A stretch of 64,000 nucleotides of DNA from Rhynchopus euleeides (lineage: Eukaryota; Euglenozoa; Diplonemea; Diplonemida; Diplonemidae), in assembly GCA_963210315.1 (NCBI GenBank), contig OY723259.1, positions 2,046,001 to 2,110,000 on the forward strand. The letters run 5' to 3'. The translations under genes and the position numbers were made by a program. Positions 41,562 to 52,780 of this stretch are shown piece after piece (position 1 is the first letter of the stretch; every line of letters begins with the position of its first letter). The notes beneath the pieces were generated by a model that worked only from the letters and a program-made list of their open reading frames with translations, searched no databases and was not told the DNA's origin.

Positions 41562-41785
41562 ATGAGGCGATGCGGGGGGCGAGGGCACCGATGCTCACTG
41601 TGCGACATCCCAGAAGAACGCTGGTATCAACAGGTGCATCGATACCCGCACCTGACTCTCTCTGAGATGAAAGAGGCTGGCTACCCCTCCCTCTTGGCAG
41701 GTGTGCTTCCCAATGCCCGCTACGTCACCCCAGCACTCCATGACTGCAAGGGGCTCGCCATGCGGCTGATCAGGGTACTGGATGA
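41562..41785 (+). pseudogene. Element reading frame interrupted by a nested hAT
   Basis: Opens at an ATG and reads CSLCDIPEERWYQQVHRYP, then ARYVTPALHDCKGLAMRLI, before the hAT at 41786 cuts it. Removing the hAT and one target copy lets the same frame run about 17 codons past the junction (LDETTKKYSTRPVQTLH, then a stop). Cys motifs followed by a LHDCKGLAMRLI-type segment hint at a transposase-associated protein, but no family is recognised. Confidence 0.4.
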
Positions 41786-42446
41786 CAGGGGTGGAGCTTG
41801 GGGGTTTTTTCGGGTCAGCTGACCTGATTTTCTGCAGGCCCTCACAAAAAATCAGGTCAGGGGTAAAAAGAAAAAAAAATATAGATTTTCGGGAAACCGG
41901 AAAAGTTGGCTCCTCGCCTTGGGGCCTCAAGGTGACCAGGAGGCGTTTCGTGAGCAAAGTGACCCCAGCGACATGAGCACAGGCCTCAAACAGTCACAAT
42001 AGAGGACAAATGAAGCTGCCCAACCCGTACCGTGCAACAGACGTTTACTACCGTGGCCTCCGGTGGCTGGGGGGCTCCGCCCCCCAGACCCCCCTGTGGC
42101 ATGTGCCTGTCTTGTACCCAAGCCCTTTACATCAGGGAATCTCAGTATCCTCAGGAGGACGCAGCCAACTCACACAGAATCCGTACGCCCGCAAGTCACA
42201 GATGTTCACTACCGTGGCCTCCGGCGGCTGGGAGCTCCGCCTCCCAGACCCCCCCTACGGCATGTGTTTGTCTTGTAACCAAGTCCTTGCGCGTCCGGGG
42301 CTGCATATCGGTTCCGGTACCTCGCGGGAGGCTGGGCCCGAGCACTGATCTCTGAGACGAACCGGGGGGGAACCCATAAGAAAAAATTGGCTGACCCGAT
42401 CTGACCCGATCCAGCCCGCAACCCCATATTTCAAGCTCCACCCCTG
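41786..42446. mobile_element. hAT MITE, 661 bp, target copy CTGGATGA
   Basis: The ends CAGGGGTGGAGCTTG (41786-41800) and CAAGCTCCACCCCTG (42432-42446) are perfect 15-bp inverse repeats, with exact 8-bp flanks CTGGATGA (41778-41785 and 42447-42454). Subterminal GGGTCAG/CTGACC motifs are repeated at both ends. No coding capacity. It contains a pair of hairpin cassettes and lies inside the CACTA-like element, so it is younger than that insertion. Confidence 0.93.
42045..42275 (+). repeat. Tandem pair of G/C hairpin cassettes
   Basis: Two copies about 160 bases apart with the same core and linker as at 37.2 kb (GACGCAGCCAACTCACACAG, then AATCCGTACGCCC). The second copy's stem is GGGAGCTCCGCCTCCC, so it has paired changes that keep the hairpin. 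Confidence 0.85.
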
Positions 42447-42500
42447 CTGGATGAGACAACAAAAAAATATTCGACAAGACCTGTACAAACCTTGCACTGA

Positions 42501-43367
42501 ATGTGTCGCAGCATGGGACAGGTGCTCAGTTCCGGAAGGTCGTGCTTGCCTGTCACAGGACACACCTACAAGGGCTTGTTCCGCTACCTCTTTGTCTCCC
42601 TTGCAGATCTCATGCATTTCCGGTATGCAGACATCCCCTGGCGCTTCTGGGGATGCAAGGATGAGTCAGCCCGGATTCCCTTCTTGCGTGCTCGGATCTC
42701 AGGGCATATATTTCACTGGTTGATGGAGCATGCCGAAAAGGGATCAACGCGCAATGCCTACGTACACAGTCTCCATCATTGGTGGGCTCCAGAAGATGCA
42801 GTGCCTCTGCAGAACAACGACGAATTTGAAGAAGCAGAGAACGGACATCGCAAGAAAGATGCCGTTACAATCGCCAGCTCCGCAACTTACGAGAGAGATC
42901 TTGCGATGGCAGAAGAGAAGCGGCGCGCATCGGGCATGCCTTGGAAGGTTGCGCACCTGTCGCAGGACGGGATCCTCGGGTATAGAGAAGTCATCCTGTG
43001 TCCGTGTCTGCACACCCGACACGCTCATAGATTGGCTGTGTATGTTCTTTGCACACAGTTGACACAGCTGCAGAAGGGGTTTGTGCACTGCAACACACAG
43101 GACTTCGTTGAACCCATCAGCGCGCCCTACTTCCTGTTCCGGTTCCCCGAAGGACACCGCAAATTATCGCTCTGCTTGTGCAAAATGCCAATCCCGCTGG
43201 GGGCGACTTTCACACCATTCGTGTCATCCGAGGCGACTTTGAGCACGCTTGACCAACGCGCACAGCAGGAGGGGGATGACAGTTCTGACGAAGAAGATGA
43301 GGCCTGCAGGATGGCTTGTCTTGCCCAAGGTGTAACACAACTACGACAGGCGATGGCCGCACTTTGA
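42501..43367 (+). CDS. Unrecognised 288-residue protein in the CACTA-like element
   Basis: Open from ATG 42501 to a stop at 43365-43367. Features: WRFWGCKDESARIPFLR, a Cys/His cluster CPCLHTRHAHRLAVYVLC, a hydrophobic segment SAPYFLFRFP, and a charged acidic tail near the end (GDDSSDEEDEACR). Composition and length suggest a real product, perhaps the C-terminal part of the element's transposase or an accessory protein. I recognise no DDE motif or known family. It begins soon after the nested hAT, so an upstream part of the gene may be lost. Confidence 0.4.
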   Translation: MCRSMGQVLSSGRSCLPVTGHTYKGLFRYLFVSLADLMHFRYADIPWRFWGCKDESARIPFLRARISGHIFHWLMEHAEKGSTRNAYVHSLHHWWAPEDAVPLQNNDEFEEAENGHRKKDAVTIASSATYERDLAMAEEKRRASGMPWKVAHLSQDGILGYREVILCPCLHTRHAHRLAVYVLCTQLTQLQKGFVHCNTQDFVEPISAPYFLFRFPEGHRKLSLCLCKMPIPLGATFTPFVSSEATLSTLDQRAQQEGDDSSDEEDEACRMACLAQGVTQLRQAMAAL

Positions 43368-43668
43368 CACCTCAAATTCTAACCGCTCACCTCCGCAGGT
43401 GTAGCCGCTACCAGGAGGATAGGTAGGTAGTCCAGAGTCCGGGGAAACTGACAGAAGCAAAACAAGCCCCTCCCCATCCCTCTTCCACCATGATTTTACC
43501 CCCCACGCCAGTAGACTGTAACTATATCATGGGAAAAATGGATGAAAATAGGTGAAAAGACTCCCGCTAGGGGGAGTCAGACTCCCCCTAGCGGGAGTAT
43601 AGACTCCCGCTAGCGGGAGTCTTTGACACCCGCTCAGACTCCCGCTAGGGCCGCTGGAGTCCACCGTG

Positions 43669-44696
43669 AAGGTGGAAATCGGGGGGTGAGGGACTGTGGG
43701 AGTGTAGGGTACCGTACCCTTCTCCCCACCCCTCTCCAGAAACACAACAGCGAGTCTCCTCACTGTTTAACAGGTGCTTACGCCTTGGCTGGTTTTCCTG
43801 CCCCCCCCCCCCCACTTCTCATCCCCCCCTCTTTTATATTTTATACTCAACGACACCCCACGTGATTTTTGATTGTCTTGAACTTGGAACCCTAACACAC
43901 CCCAACCCCCCCTACCCCACCCCGGGGTGCTGATCGTATTCTGTCAGGCGCACCTAACGTCAGGAAGGCAGGACGTGGAGGGGGGGACGGTCGGGCGGGG
44001 TGGTCACCCCTGCTGTTGCGGATTCAGATATTCATCCAGCCGCTGCCCACCCCCCCCCCCCCCCACTACCCCCTCTGGGTGTGGGCGTGTCTGGTGCGTG
44101 TTCTAGATTTTCTTTTAGATTTTTGCCCCGATCGGGGCTGTGGGTGTGTGGAGGGGGGGGGGGGAGGGAGTGAAAACAAAAGCAAAGCAAAATGCATTGC
44201 ACACAGCTTATGGTGTGTGCAAACTGCGGACACAACGGGGGGGGTGGGGTGGGGTGAGGTGGGGTGCCATGAGCGGGTGTGGGGTTCGTTTTGATCGATT
44301 TGCTTGCAATCGATGATTTCGCCGAGCTGAGCCCGAGGTAAAAAAAAAAAATGCCCCATCTCATGACGCTACTGGAGCGTATTACTCCCGCAATAGCAAC
44401 ACCTCCCCCCATCTATCCTAAAGGCAATACTCTCCTCCGCCCGACAGCCCCCTCATCCATCGCGGGTTGATCCCGAGAGAGCCCTTCCCCTCTCCCACAC
44501 ACCCCCACATCCCCCCCTTGCTCGCACACCTGACCTGCTTCCATTTTTTTTGTTGCGGTTTTTCCACCACCATCTCCACCCCCTCCCCCACACACACACA
44601 CAACACACCTCTACACCCAACATTTTACAGGGGAGGCACACCCACGCCACACACCACCACCGCCACACACACCCCCCTCCCCTCACCTTTTCATGG
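43669..44696. other. Upstream region of the large coiled-coil gene
   Basis: Long C runs (43801-43814 and 44050-44067), G10 near 44152, and an A run near 44340. From 44400 the sequence is pyrimidine- and CACA-rich, ending in CATTTTACAG at 44630, a good acceptor 66 bases before the ATG. No gene seen. Confidence 0.55.
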
Positions 44697-47600
44697 ATGT
44701 TCCGCCGCCTGCTCACCATCTCGAATGACGGGGAGCTGCTTCTCGACCCAGATGGGCTGGACTACATCCGCACCCTCGACGGTGCGATCTGCGGTGTCGC
44801 CGTCCTCCCAGACCCCTGCGTAGCCGCCTGGGCATCGTCTGCCTCCGCAGCACACGCCCCTGGGGACAGCACATCCGCCTCACCCCCGCCTCCACTTCAG
44901 GGCCCAACCCAGAGCCTGCAGCTGCAGCAGGCTGTGCTTGACGCGCTCCTCCGTGGAGATGGGGACAACACCTGCCCGCCGCACAGGCATAGCTATGCCC
45001 ACCCCACCGTGTCGATGCATGCGACACCCCTCCACCCAACAGGGATTGGCCTCGGAAGCGGCAGCACCGCCAGCACCTCCTCCTCTGCGTGGCAGGTTGT
45101 GTTCGATGTGGACCTGCCTGAAGGATCCTCCCCTAGAGCCATGGGGAGAGTGTTTGCCGTGCTCTGCTTTATATGCACCAACGTGCTGTTCTGCCCCGAC
45201 CTGCGGTGGGAGGGGTGTGGGGACGCTTCTCAGGCGGAGGAGGAGGAACCGCATCAGCCGGGGGGAGATGACTGGACGAGCGATGAGGAGGTGGGCGGAG
45301 GGGGGGCGGCGAACATCAGCGGGGTTAACAACACGCTGCACAACACCAGCGGGGCGAGCAGCCGGAGCAGCGTGTCGGGGATTCTCCTCAACGGGCAGAG
45401 CGGGGACCCCGGCTCCACCTTCCTCTCCGCATCGGGGGTGTCGCGGGGTGCGGCTGCGGGTTGGGGGGGTGGTGGCTCCAGAGGCTCGACACCCCCCCCT
45501 CTGCACCACCCCCACTACTCCCCCCTCGGTGATGCCAGCCAGCGCGGCGGGGCGCGACGCCGTCTCTCCGGATGGGCTGTGGCGAGCGAGGCGGCTAGCC
45601 TCCACCTCCGCGTCAAAACCTCCTCTGCAGCGGCCTCTGAGGATGGGGGTGCGGCGGATACAACACCCGCCTCCTCCGTTCCAAACTCCCCGACCCGGAT
45701 GAGGATGCGGCGTGCCTCTGTCCAGGCAACCTGCACTTCCTGCTCTCTCCAAACCTCCCCTGCGCTCGGCGTGCTGTTCCGAAAGGGGTTTGTCTGCAGA
45801 GGCTGTGCTCCGGAGAAGCGGAGAAAATCCCAAAACCCCCGCCCCAAAAGGCTGCCCGGCTCCACAGGGGGGGGTTCAAACCCCACCCCCCCCGGGGGGT
45901 GTGTCGAGGAGAGCCTGCGGCGGTTTGTCTCCGCCTTCGTCACCCCCGACCTTGCGGGGATGTGGAAGTCCCCCCGGAGCAGGGGGGGGTCCGACCGCGC
46001 CATCCCGCTCCCCAGGGTGTCGTGGGTGGTGGGGCAGGGTGTGGGGGGGGCCCCCCACGCGTTTCTCTGCCGGAAGCAGCACCACCTGCACAGCCTCGAG
46101 TCTGTCCTGTCGGACGGAGGTGGCGGCGGGGGGGACCATTTTGACCTCATCAAATCGGAGTTCTGCGGGATGTTCCCATTCTACGGAACGGCGGGGGTTG
46201 GGGACATATCGCATCTCATCCGCAGCACGGCGCTCGCCTCCATGGGGAAACGCATCGGCTCCGACTCCGATACGGGGTGTCACACCGCTCTCTCCGGGCC
46301 CGACATGGCGTATATGATTGAGGCAACCGCACCAGCCCTCTCCACCGGCAAAGCCAGCCTATCAACCCCGTGGGTCTCTCTCGCTGAACGCGAGTGCTCC
46401 CGCCTCGCCACCTCCCCAGATGAACATCTCTCCACCGACCGGAGCGGGGTCTGGATGTCCCTCATCCAGAAGGGCGTGCGCTACGGAGCGCTCCTCCTCC
46501 CCTCCCTCCCCCGCCTCCGCCGGGAGGCCCTGCAGCTGGAGGCCTCCGCGATCCGGAGGGGCATTATCATCGCTTCTGAGGAGAGACGAGCCGCCTTTGC
46601 CGCATCCTTCCCACAGGCCCTCACAGAGCAGCTGAACCGCATGGGCTGTGCGGTGGGGCAACGCCTCTATGACGTAGAGGGTGGTGGCGGTGCTGCGCAG
46701 CAGCAGCAGCAGCAGCAGGGGGCTTTATTATCCCGAGCCGCTGCTGCCGCGAGGAGTGACTGGGATGCCTGGTCCCGCCATGCCCTCGATGCTGCGTCGC
46801 ACTACCTTTCCAAGGCATCCGGGTCGCGTGGGGCTGTGTCTCTGCTGGAGTTCATCGGAGTGGCGTCTGCCGCAGCAGCATCGCCAGCATCTCCCTCCGC
46901 CGGTGGGGATGATGCCAATGCAGATGCCGGAGAGCCGCCTCTGCTTCTACGGCATTCAGAGGTTTCCTCCCTCCTTCAATGCATCCTGAGGCACTGCGGG
47001 GACCTCTTCTGCGCCAGGATCGCAGAGGCCTCCACAGCGGGGTGTGGCGGAGGCGGGGGCGGGGGTGGTGCTCCCAAAGAGGAGCCGGCCGCACCGCCCC
47101 CCCCAGCCTCCGCCCTGCTGGGTGCGGATCTCGCGGGTATTATACAGAGGGAGAGGAGGGTGATAGAGGCGGAGGCGCGTGCCGCATGCGAGGGTGTCTT
47201 CAAACGGAGAGTGTTGGAGGGGCTCGCGGGTGTGTCGCAGGCGGAGGCGGGGGCGCGGCAGGCCGGGGAGAGGGAAGCGTTGGAGAGGGAGGCCGAGGTG
47301 TCCGCGCTGCGGTTTGAGATCATCCAGCTGAAGAACGCCGTGAGCGAGAAGGAGGCGGTGGAGGCGGAGGCGGAGGCGATGCGGCAGCGCCACGCCAGGC
47401 AGCAGCAGCTCCTCGACAGGACACGCGCGGAGCTCGCGGGGTGCCAGGCGCAGCTGAAGACCACCTCAGAGGCCCTCCGCCAGCTCGAGCTGGACTCCGC
47501 CGCCCTGCGGGCTGCGCCCGCAGCGGTGGCGGCGGCGTCAGCACCCGCAGCACCCCACCACCCAGTGGTGGCGGTGCCTCCCGAGGGGCACGGCTCTGGC

Positions 47601-50600
47601 AACGCTGTCGCCGCAGAGGAGCTGAACCGCACCGTGTCCCTCCTGGAGAAGATCGACTCCCTGCAGTTCCGGATCCGCAGCACCTCGCCGACGGAGGCGC
47701 TGTTCGATGTGCCGGAGGCGGGGCTGGCGGTGGCTGCCGCGGTGCGGCAGCGGGTCAGCCTGTCACCGCAGAGGGGTGGTGGTGGTGGTGGCGGTGGAGG
47801 AGGTGGAGGCGAGTCCCCCCGCCTGTCGCAGGCGGTGAAGCGTAGGGAGCGGCGCATCGCGGAGCAGGACGAAGCCATCGCCTCCCTCTCCACAGAGAAC
47901 ACCCGCATTCGCGAGGCCCTCGAGGGGTGCCTGAAGGGTGGAGGCGGAGGAGGTGGTGGTGTGGGTGGTGTCGGCGACAGCACCAGCTTCTTCTCAAACG
48001 CCAGCGACGACTGCATCCAGAGGGCGCTGCTGTTCGACACGTCTGGGGTGGCCGGCCCCTCCGCCTTCACAGCTGGGGTGCCTCAGGGGGCTGCCGCCCC
48101 CAAGACCTCGTTCCTCTCCGACACTTCTCGGATGCTCTCCGACATGCTGTCGAAGCCGCTCTTCCCGCAGGACGACCCCCCGCCTGACGCGTCTGCCCTG
48201 GAGCAGACCTCTCGTCGGGCCACCGCCAGCACACTCCTCCCTGACAGCACAACGCGCCACGACGCTGTCCCGGCAGAGGTGCAGGCCCTCCGACGCCAGC
48301 TGGAGCGTGCGGTGGAGGAGGCGTCGTCGCTGCGTCTGGAGCGGCAGTCTCTGGAGTCCGACCTCTTCGATGTGCGGGAGGACAGGTCACGCTTGGAGCG
48401 TGGGTTGGAATGCAGCGAGGCGGCGTGCGCCTCCCTGCGGGATCAGGTGTTGGAGCACACCAAGGGGCTGGAGGCGATGCACCGGCAGGTCTCCGCCTTG
48501 CAGGCGGAGAGGGCGGACCTCGCCACCACGATGCGGCTCAACCAGTCCATCAGCGAGGCGAATGCCTCGAAGTGTGAGGCGGCGGAGGCGCAGGCGGACC
48601 AGCTCCTGTCGCAGCTGCGTGCCGCATCCCTCACTGGGGGCGCGACGTCTGCCGCGCTCTCCACACAGCGCGAAGCGCTGGACAGCGAGAGGAAGGGGCA
48701 CCTGCAGAAGATTGGGCAGCTTGAGGCGTCGCTTCAGGCAGCGCATGACAGATCCCGCGTGCTGCAGGCTGCTGTCGAGGCGGAGCAGCTGTCGAGGCAC
48801 AGCGAGGCCAATCAGATGCGGCAGGCGGTGCACGCCGCGAAGGCGAAGCTGAAGGTGGCGGAGGATGACGCGCGGCAGCTGCGGCAGAAGAACCGCTGCC
48901 TGGAGATGGATGCGGAGGCGGCTGTGGCGGGGCTGCAGGACAGCGACGGGAGGGCAAGGTCTGTGGAGGCGCGGCTGGCGCAGAGCGAGGCACAGCACGC
49001 AGAGCTGGTGGGCACCGCGGCAGGCCTGGAGGAGTCGCTTGCGGAGCAGCGGCTCTTGACAGAGCGGGCCGAGCAGGCGCTGGTGCACCTGCGGAGAGAT
49101 GTGGCAAGGCATGAGGCGGAGCGCAGCTCCGCTGCCGCGGAGCGGAGCTCGCGGGAGGAGGAGGTGCGGGCGCTGCAGCGGCGCCTGTCGGTCGAGGTGC
49201 AGTCCAGGCAGGAGGAGCTGGGTTCCCTCGGGCTCAGCAGCATGAAGGCGGAGAAGGAGGGGGCCGCGGAGGTGGCGGGGTTGAGGTCGCGGATTGTATG
49301 TTCTCGTCCCCCCCCCCCCCCCTAGGGGGGGTCAAATGCCACCCTTTTACGTGGACAAACACGATTTTTCAAAAAACCGGCGCAGAGGCCCCAAAGCCCC
49401 CGTAAACCCTCCAAACCCCCCCAGATCGGTCCGGAAACCCATCGAACCCCACTTTTCCACCATTCCGGGCACCTCAGGTGCCCGAATTGGGGTACCTAAA
49501 TTTTGTGCCACCGTTTGGTACCGGACAGTGCCACTGTGTGGGAGGTTGGAAAAGAAAATGCCCCAACACACCACATCTGAGGGTTGCAATGCATGTTGCT
49601 TGCCAACCACGTCATCCGGTGGGTGTCAGGCGCTATGTAGGTGGCATTAGCCAGGTCTTCGATGAGTTCTGGCTTGTATATGTACCTCCCTGCCACCATG
49701 CACCGGGAGGCTGCCTGTAGGTACGGAACAAGTCCAGATGGTCGTGTGATTCCTGTGCAGCAGTGCTCCACAACCGGGATGTGTTGACAACGACTGTTGC
49801 AACACGAGCTGTACATTCCGGGAACACACGAAGTGCGCTGTCGTGGTACCCATTGTGCCAGAATTGGTAGTTGCTGCGGTCTACTTTGCCTGGCCCAAGA
49901 GCACTGGTACTGAACGGTGCAATATGCGTGGCGAGGTGAATGCAACGGAAGGGCGCAAAGTCAATACAGCTCTCGGATGGCGGGTGGTGGTGCCACTAGT
50001 GTGTGACGTTCACTCGAGGATACAACGCATCACAATGAATCAGCAACCGTGGACCGAGTACAATACGCTCTCTGTGGCTGGTGTGGGGGACAAAGGCAGT
50101 GCCTGTGCCGCAGGCAGGGAGGTACATATACAAGCCAGAACACATCGAAGACCTGGCTCATGCCACCTACATAGCGCCTGACACCCACCGGATGACGTGG
50201 TTGGCAAGCAACATGCATTGCAACCCTCAGATGTGGTGTGTTGGGGCATTTTCTTTTCCAACCTCCCACACAGTGGCACTGTCCGGTACCAAACGGTGGC
50301 ACAAAATTTAGGTACCCCAATTCGGGCACCTGAGGTGCCCGGAATGGTGGAAAAGTGGGGTTCGATGGGTTTCCGGACCGATCTGGGGGGGTTTGGAGGG
50401 TTTACGGGGGCTTTGGGGCCTCTGCGCCGGTTTTTTGAAAAATCGTGTTTGTCACCCCCATTTGACCCCCCCTACCCCCCCCCCCCCCCCCCCACCCTGT
50501 GCAGCATATCTGGTGGCTACAAGGAGGACAAAGCTTTGCGAGAAAGAGGTGCTGGGGGGGGGGGGGGCTGGTGACTTAACTACTCGCGACCCGGCTGGGA

Positions 50601-52780
50601 AACATGAAAATACGCATTTGAGAGCAAAGTTTGAGCATTTAGTTGATGAAGCGGGTTGAAGCAGGTCATAAAAGGTCCCAAATTCATTAGGGCGAACCTG
50701 TTGTCCGAATAATTTTTGTGATAGCTATTTTGGCCCTATGCCCCCTCTACAGGATAGTCACCTTCTTGCGGTTTTCGGGATCAGTGAAGTACGTGCGCAT
50801 GGAGATTGTCCCGTCCCCGTGTCCTTTCGGGTATCTATCCAAGAAAATCAGGGACCACTGCAGGAGGGAGTGCCCGCAAACAACACTGGCTGCCACTGCT
50901 GCTGCTGCTGCTGCCACCCCTCCAAAGCGGATGCCTGCTGCCTTCTCCCACAGAAGATCGCCAGTCATGTGGAGCCCTTGAGTACGAAGCCAAGTCTTGA
51001 GGCATCGTTGCCGCACCAGAAGCATGCCCACTTCTTGAGCTGTTGGCATGTCCCTCCTGTTGGTTCGGTCGAGATGCCCATCTCCTGAGACACCTTCCCC
51101 AAGATAAGGGAAACGCGGTGGCTTGCCTCGTACGTCCGGATGCAACCCTCACGAATGCCCACGGCAGATTCCGTTGAGGCCCTGTCAGTCATAAAGCTCC
51201 CGAAGCTCTCACTCGCAACAGTACACCCAAGTCCATTGAGATGCTCAACAGCATTCTCGCGTGCCATCTCTGACGACAGGGCGCCTTTGGTTTCACTCTC
51301 GACAATCAAAATATACCGTATCGCCCCCACTCCACTCCACCCCACTTCGCTCCAACAGGAGGCGTTAAATGCGGAGCTGGCATCGCAGAGCGAGCTGCTG
51401 TCCGAGGCTGGGCAGGAGGTGCGCGCTAAGGCGCAGGAGGTGGCGCAGCTGAAGGGCGAGATCGATGCCCTGCAGATGGGCAAGCAGAGGGCGGAGGGCG
51501 AGGCGCAGCGGCTGAGGGAGCTGCAGCAGCAGCAGGATGCCGAGGCTGGGGCTGGGCAGGGCGCACACAGGAGGCGCAGCAGCGTGCACCCTGGGGACAC
51601 GGTGGAGGTGCAGCTGGCGTGTGCCCTGGAGGGGCGGGAGAGCGCGGAGCAGTGCGCAAGCGACCTCCAGGAGCAATGCCACGCCCTCCGGCTCGAGTTG
51701 GCACAGCTGCGGCACGGGGAACAGCTCCTGCGCGACGAACAGGTGTGCTACTGCTTTTGGTTGTTGGTTTGGTTGTTGCTGCTGGCAAAGGGGGGTGGGG
51801 ATGAATCGCATATCCGAAGAATGAGGGCCATACGACACACCCACACCCACTCTCAGGAAACCACCGCCGAGCAGGGCCTCCTCGCCACGGCAGACGTGCG
51901 TGAGGAGCTGGAGGCGCAGCTGACTGTGCTGCAGGAGGAGCTGCGTGGGACGCGTGACAGTGCTGCGACGCAAGCCCAGCGTCTGTCGGCAGAGGTGGCG
52001 GGGCTGCGCGCGCGGGCCGCGGAGGCGGAGGCGGCACTGCAGGAGGAGACGGCCCGGGCAGCGGGGCTGTCGCGCGACCTGGATGACGCGCGCGCCACCG
52101 TGGAGAAGCTGACGGCGATGCAGAAGCAGATCCTCGAGTCGGAGGCGAAGAAGCGCATCGAGGTCGAGCTGCAGGCCTCCCGCCGCACCGCACAGCTGCA
52201 GGAGGAGGCGGCACGCCTGCAGGACACACTCGACGCAGCCACCGCCGGCAAACGCGAGAGCGACAACCGCTGCGCCGCCCTCAGCAGGGCCAACACAGAG
52301 CTTCAGGCACACGCCGAGGCTGTGCAGCAGCAGCACCGGGACGCCGAGCGACGCCTCCACTCTGCAGACGAGGAGAAGCGCCGCCTTGCCGACCACCTCT
52401 CTGGGACACAATCGCGCCTCGAGGCTGACCAGCGCAAGCTGCGCATGGTGAAGGGCGAGCTGCTGCAGGCTGACCTCCGCCTCAGCAAGGAGCTGACGGA
52501 GCGGCAGGGCCGCCAGAGGTCGAAGTCGCCAGGATCGGACACCACCGCGCAGATCGCAGGGCAGCGCGCCCTGGTGAACCGCAACAGGCAGCTCCTGGCT
52601 GACCTGGCCTCCGCCGCGCCAGCCCCCCCCAGCGGTTTGGACTCCCTGGGGCACCAGATGGAGGCGCGGCGTGCCTCCTCCTCTGCCAGCTCGTTGAGCT
52701 CCCCTCCCCCGTCCCCCGCCAGCCCCGCGTTCCCGCTGGATGCGCCACCGCCCTACGCTTCCAGCTCCGCGCCGCAGTGA
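44697..52780 (+). CDS. Very large coiled-coil protein, three exons
   Basis: Exons 44697-49295, 51359-51742 and 51857-52780 give 1,968 residues; all introns are phase 0 (GTATGT..CAG, GTGTGC..CAG). The N-terminus MFRRLLTISNDGELLLDP starts an approximately 40-residue folded piece. Then come low-complexity Ser/Gly/Pro regions, a possible zinc site near residue 345 (C-x2-C, then C-x2-C in CTSCSL and VCRGC), a conserved-looking stretch around 400-560, and from about residue 810 an almost continuous coiled coil to about 1,880 with polyGly breaks. The tail is a Ser/Pro-rich region. It resembles basal-body, golgin-like or flagellar scaffolds, but I cannot name a family. Intron 1 (2,063 bases) holds a TA element and a decayed transposase piece. 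Confidence 0.75.
49325..50472. mobile_element. TA-flanked element with about 370-bp inverted arms (B), in an intron
   Basis: The arms 49325-49695 and about 50112-50472 are close inverse complements (start GGGGGGGTCAAATG), with TA outside both ends (49323-49324 and 50473-50474) and C tracts beyond. It is related to element A: both arms contain CAGATCGGTCCGGAA. The middle (49700-50110) has only short frames. In the pre-mRNA the arms would form a long duplex inside intron 1 of the coiled-coil gene. Confidence 0.88.
50747..51290 (-). pseudogene. Decayed Tc5/pogo-like transposase DNA-binding piece
   Basis: Two overlapping frames on the - strand. One reads GCIRTYEASHRVSLILGKV, then TCQQLKKW, like a psq-type helix-turn-helix. 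The other reads LKTWLRTQGLHMTGDLLWEK followed by AAGIRFGG, the pattern of a CENP-B/Tc5 HTH (W-hydrophobic, then G..MTG..L.EKA). A frame change separates them and there is no DDE catalytic region. It lies in the same intron as element B but outside its arms. The assignment rests on motif shape only. Confidence 0.4.

Larger units (their letters stand above)
40665..43668. mobile_element. CACTA-like element with GACTCCCGCTAGCGGGAGTC arrays
   Basis: The ends are CACGGTGGACTCCAGCGG (40665) and CCGCTGGAGTCCACCGTG (43668), flanked by AA on both sides. The inverted homology extends about 160 bases inward, to TCACCTATTTTCA and CCCATGATA (40790-40822 and inverse at 43525-43560). The subterminal zones carry repeated 20-bp palindromes. 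A second left-end copy (41446-41545) lies inside in direct orientation. Contents: a small basic protein gene, an interrupted frame, a nested hAT and a 288-residue frame. It shares termini with the 16245-18192 element. Confidence 0.7.
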
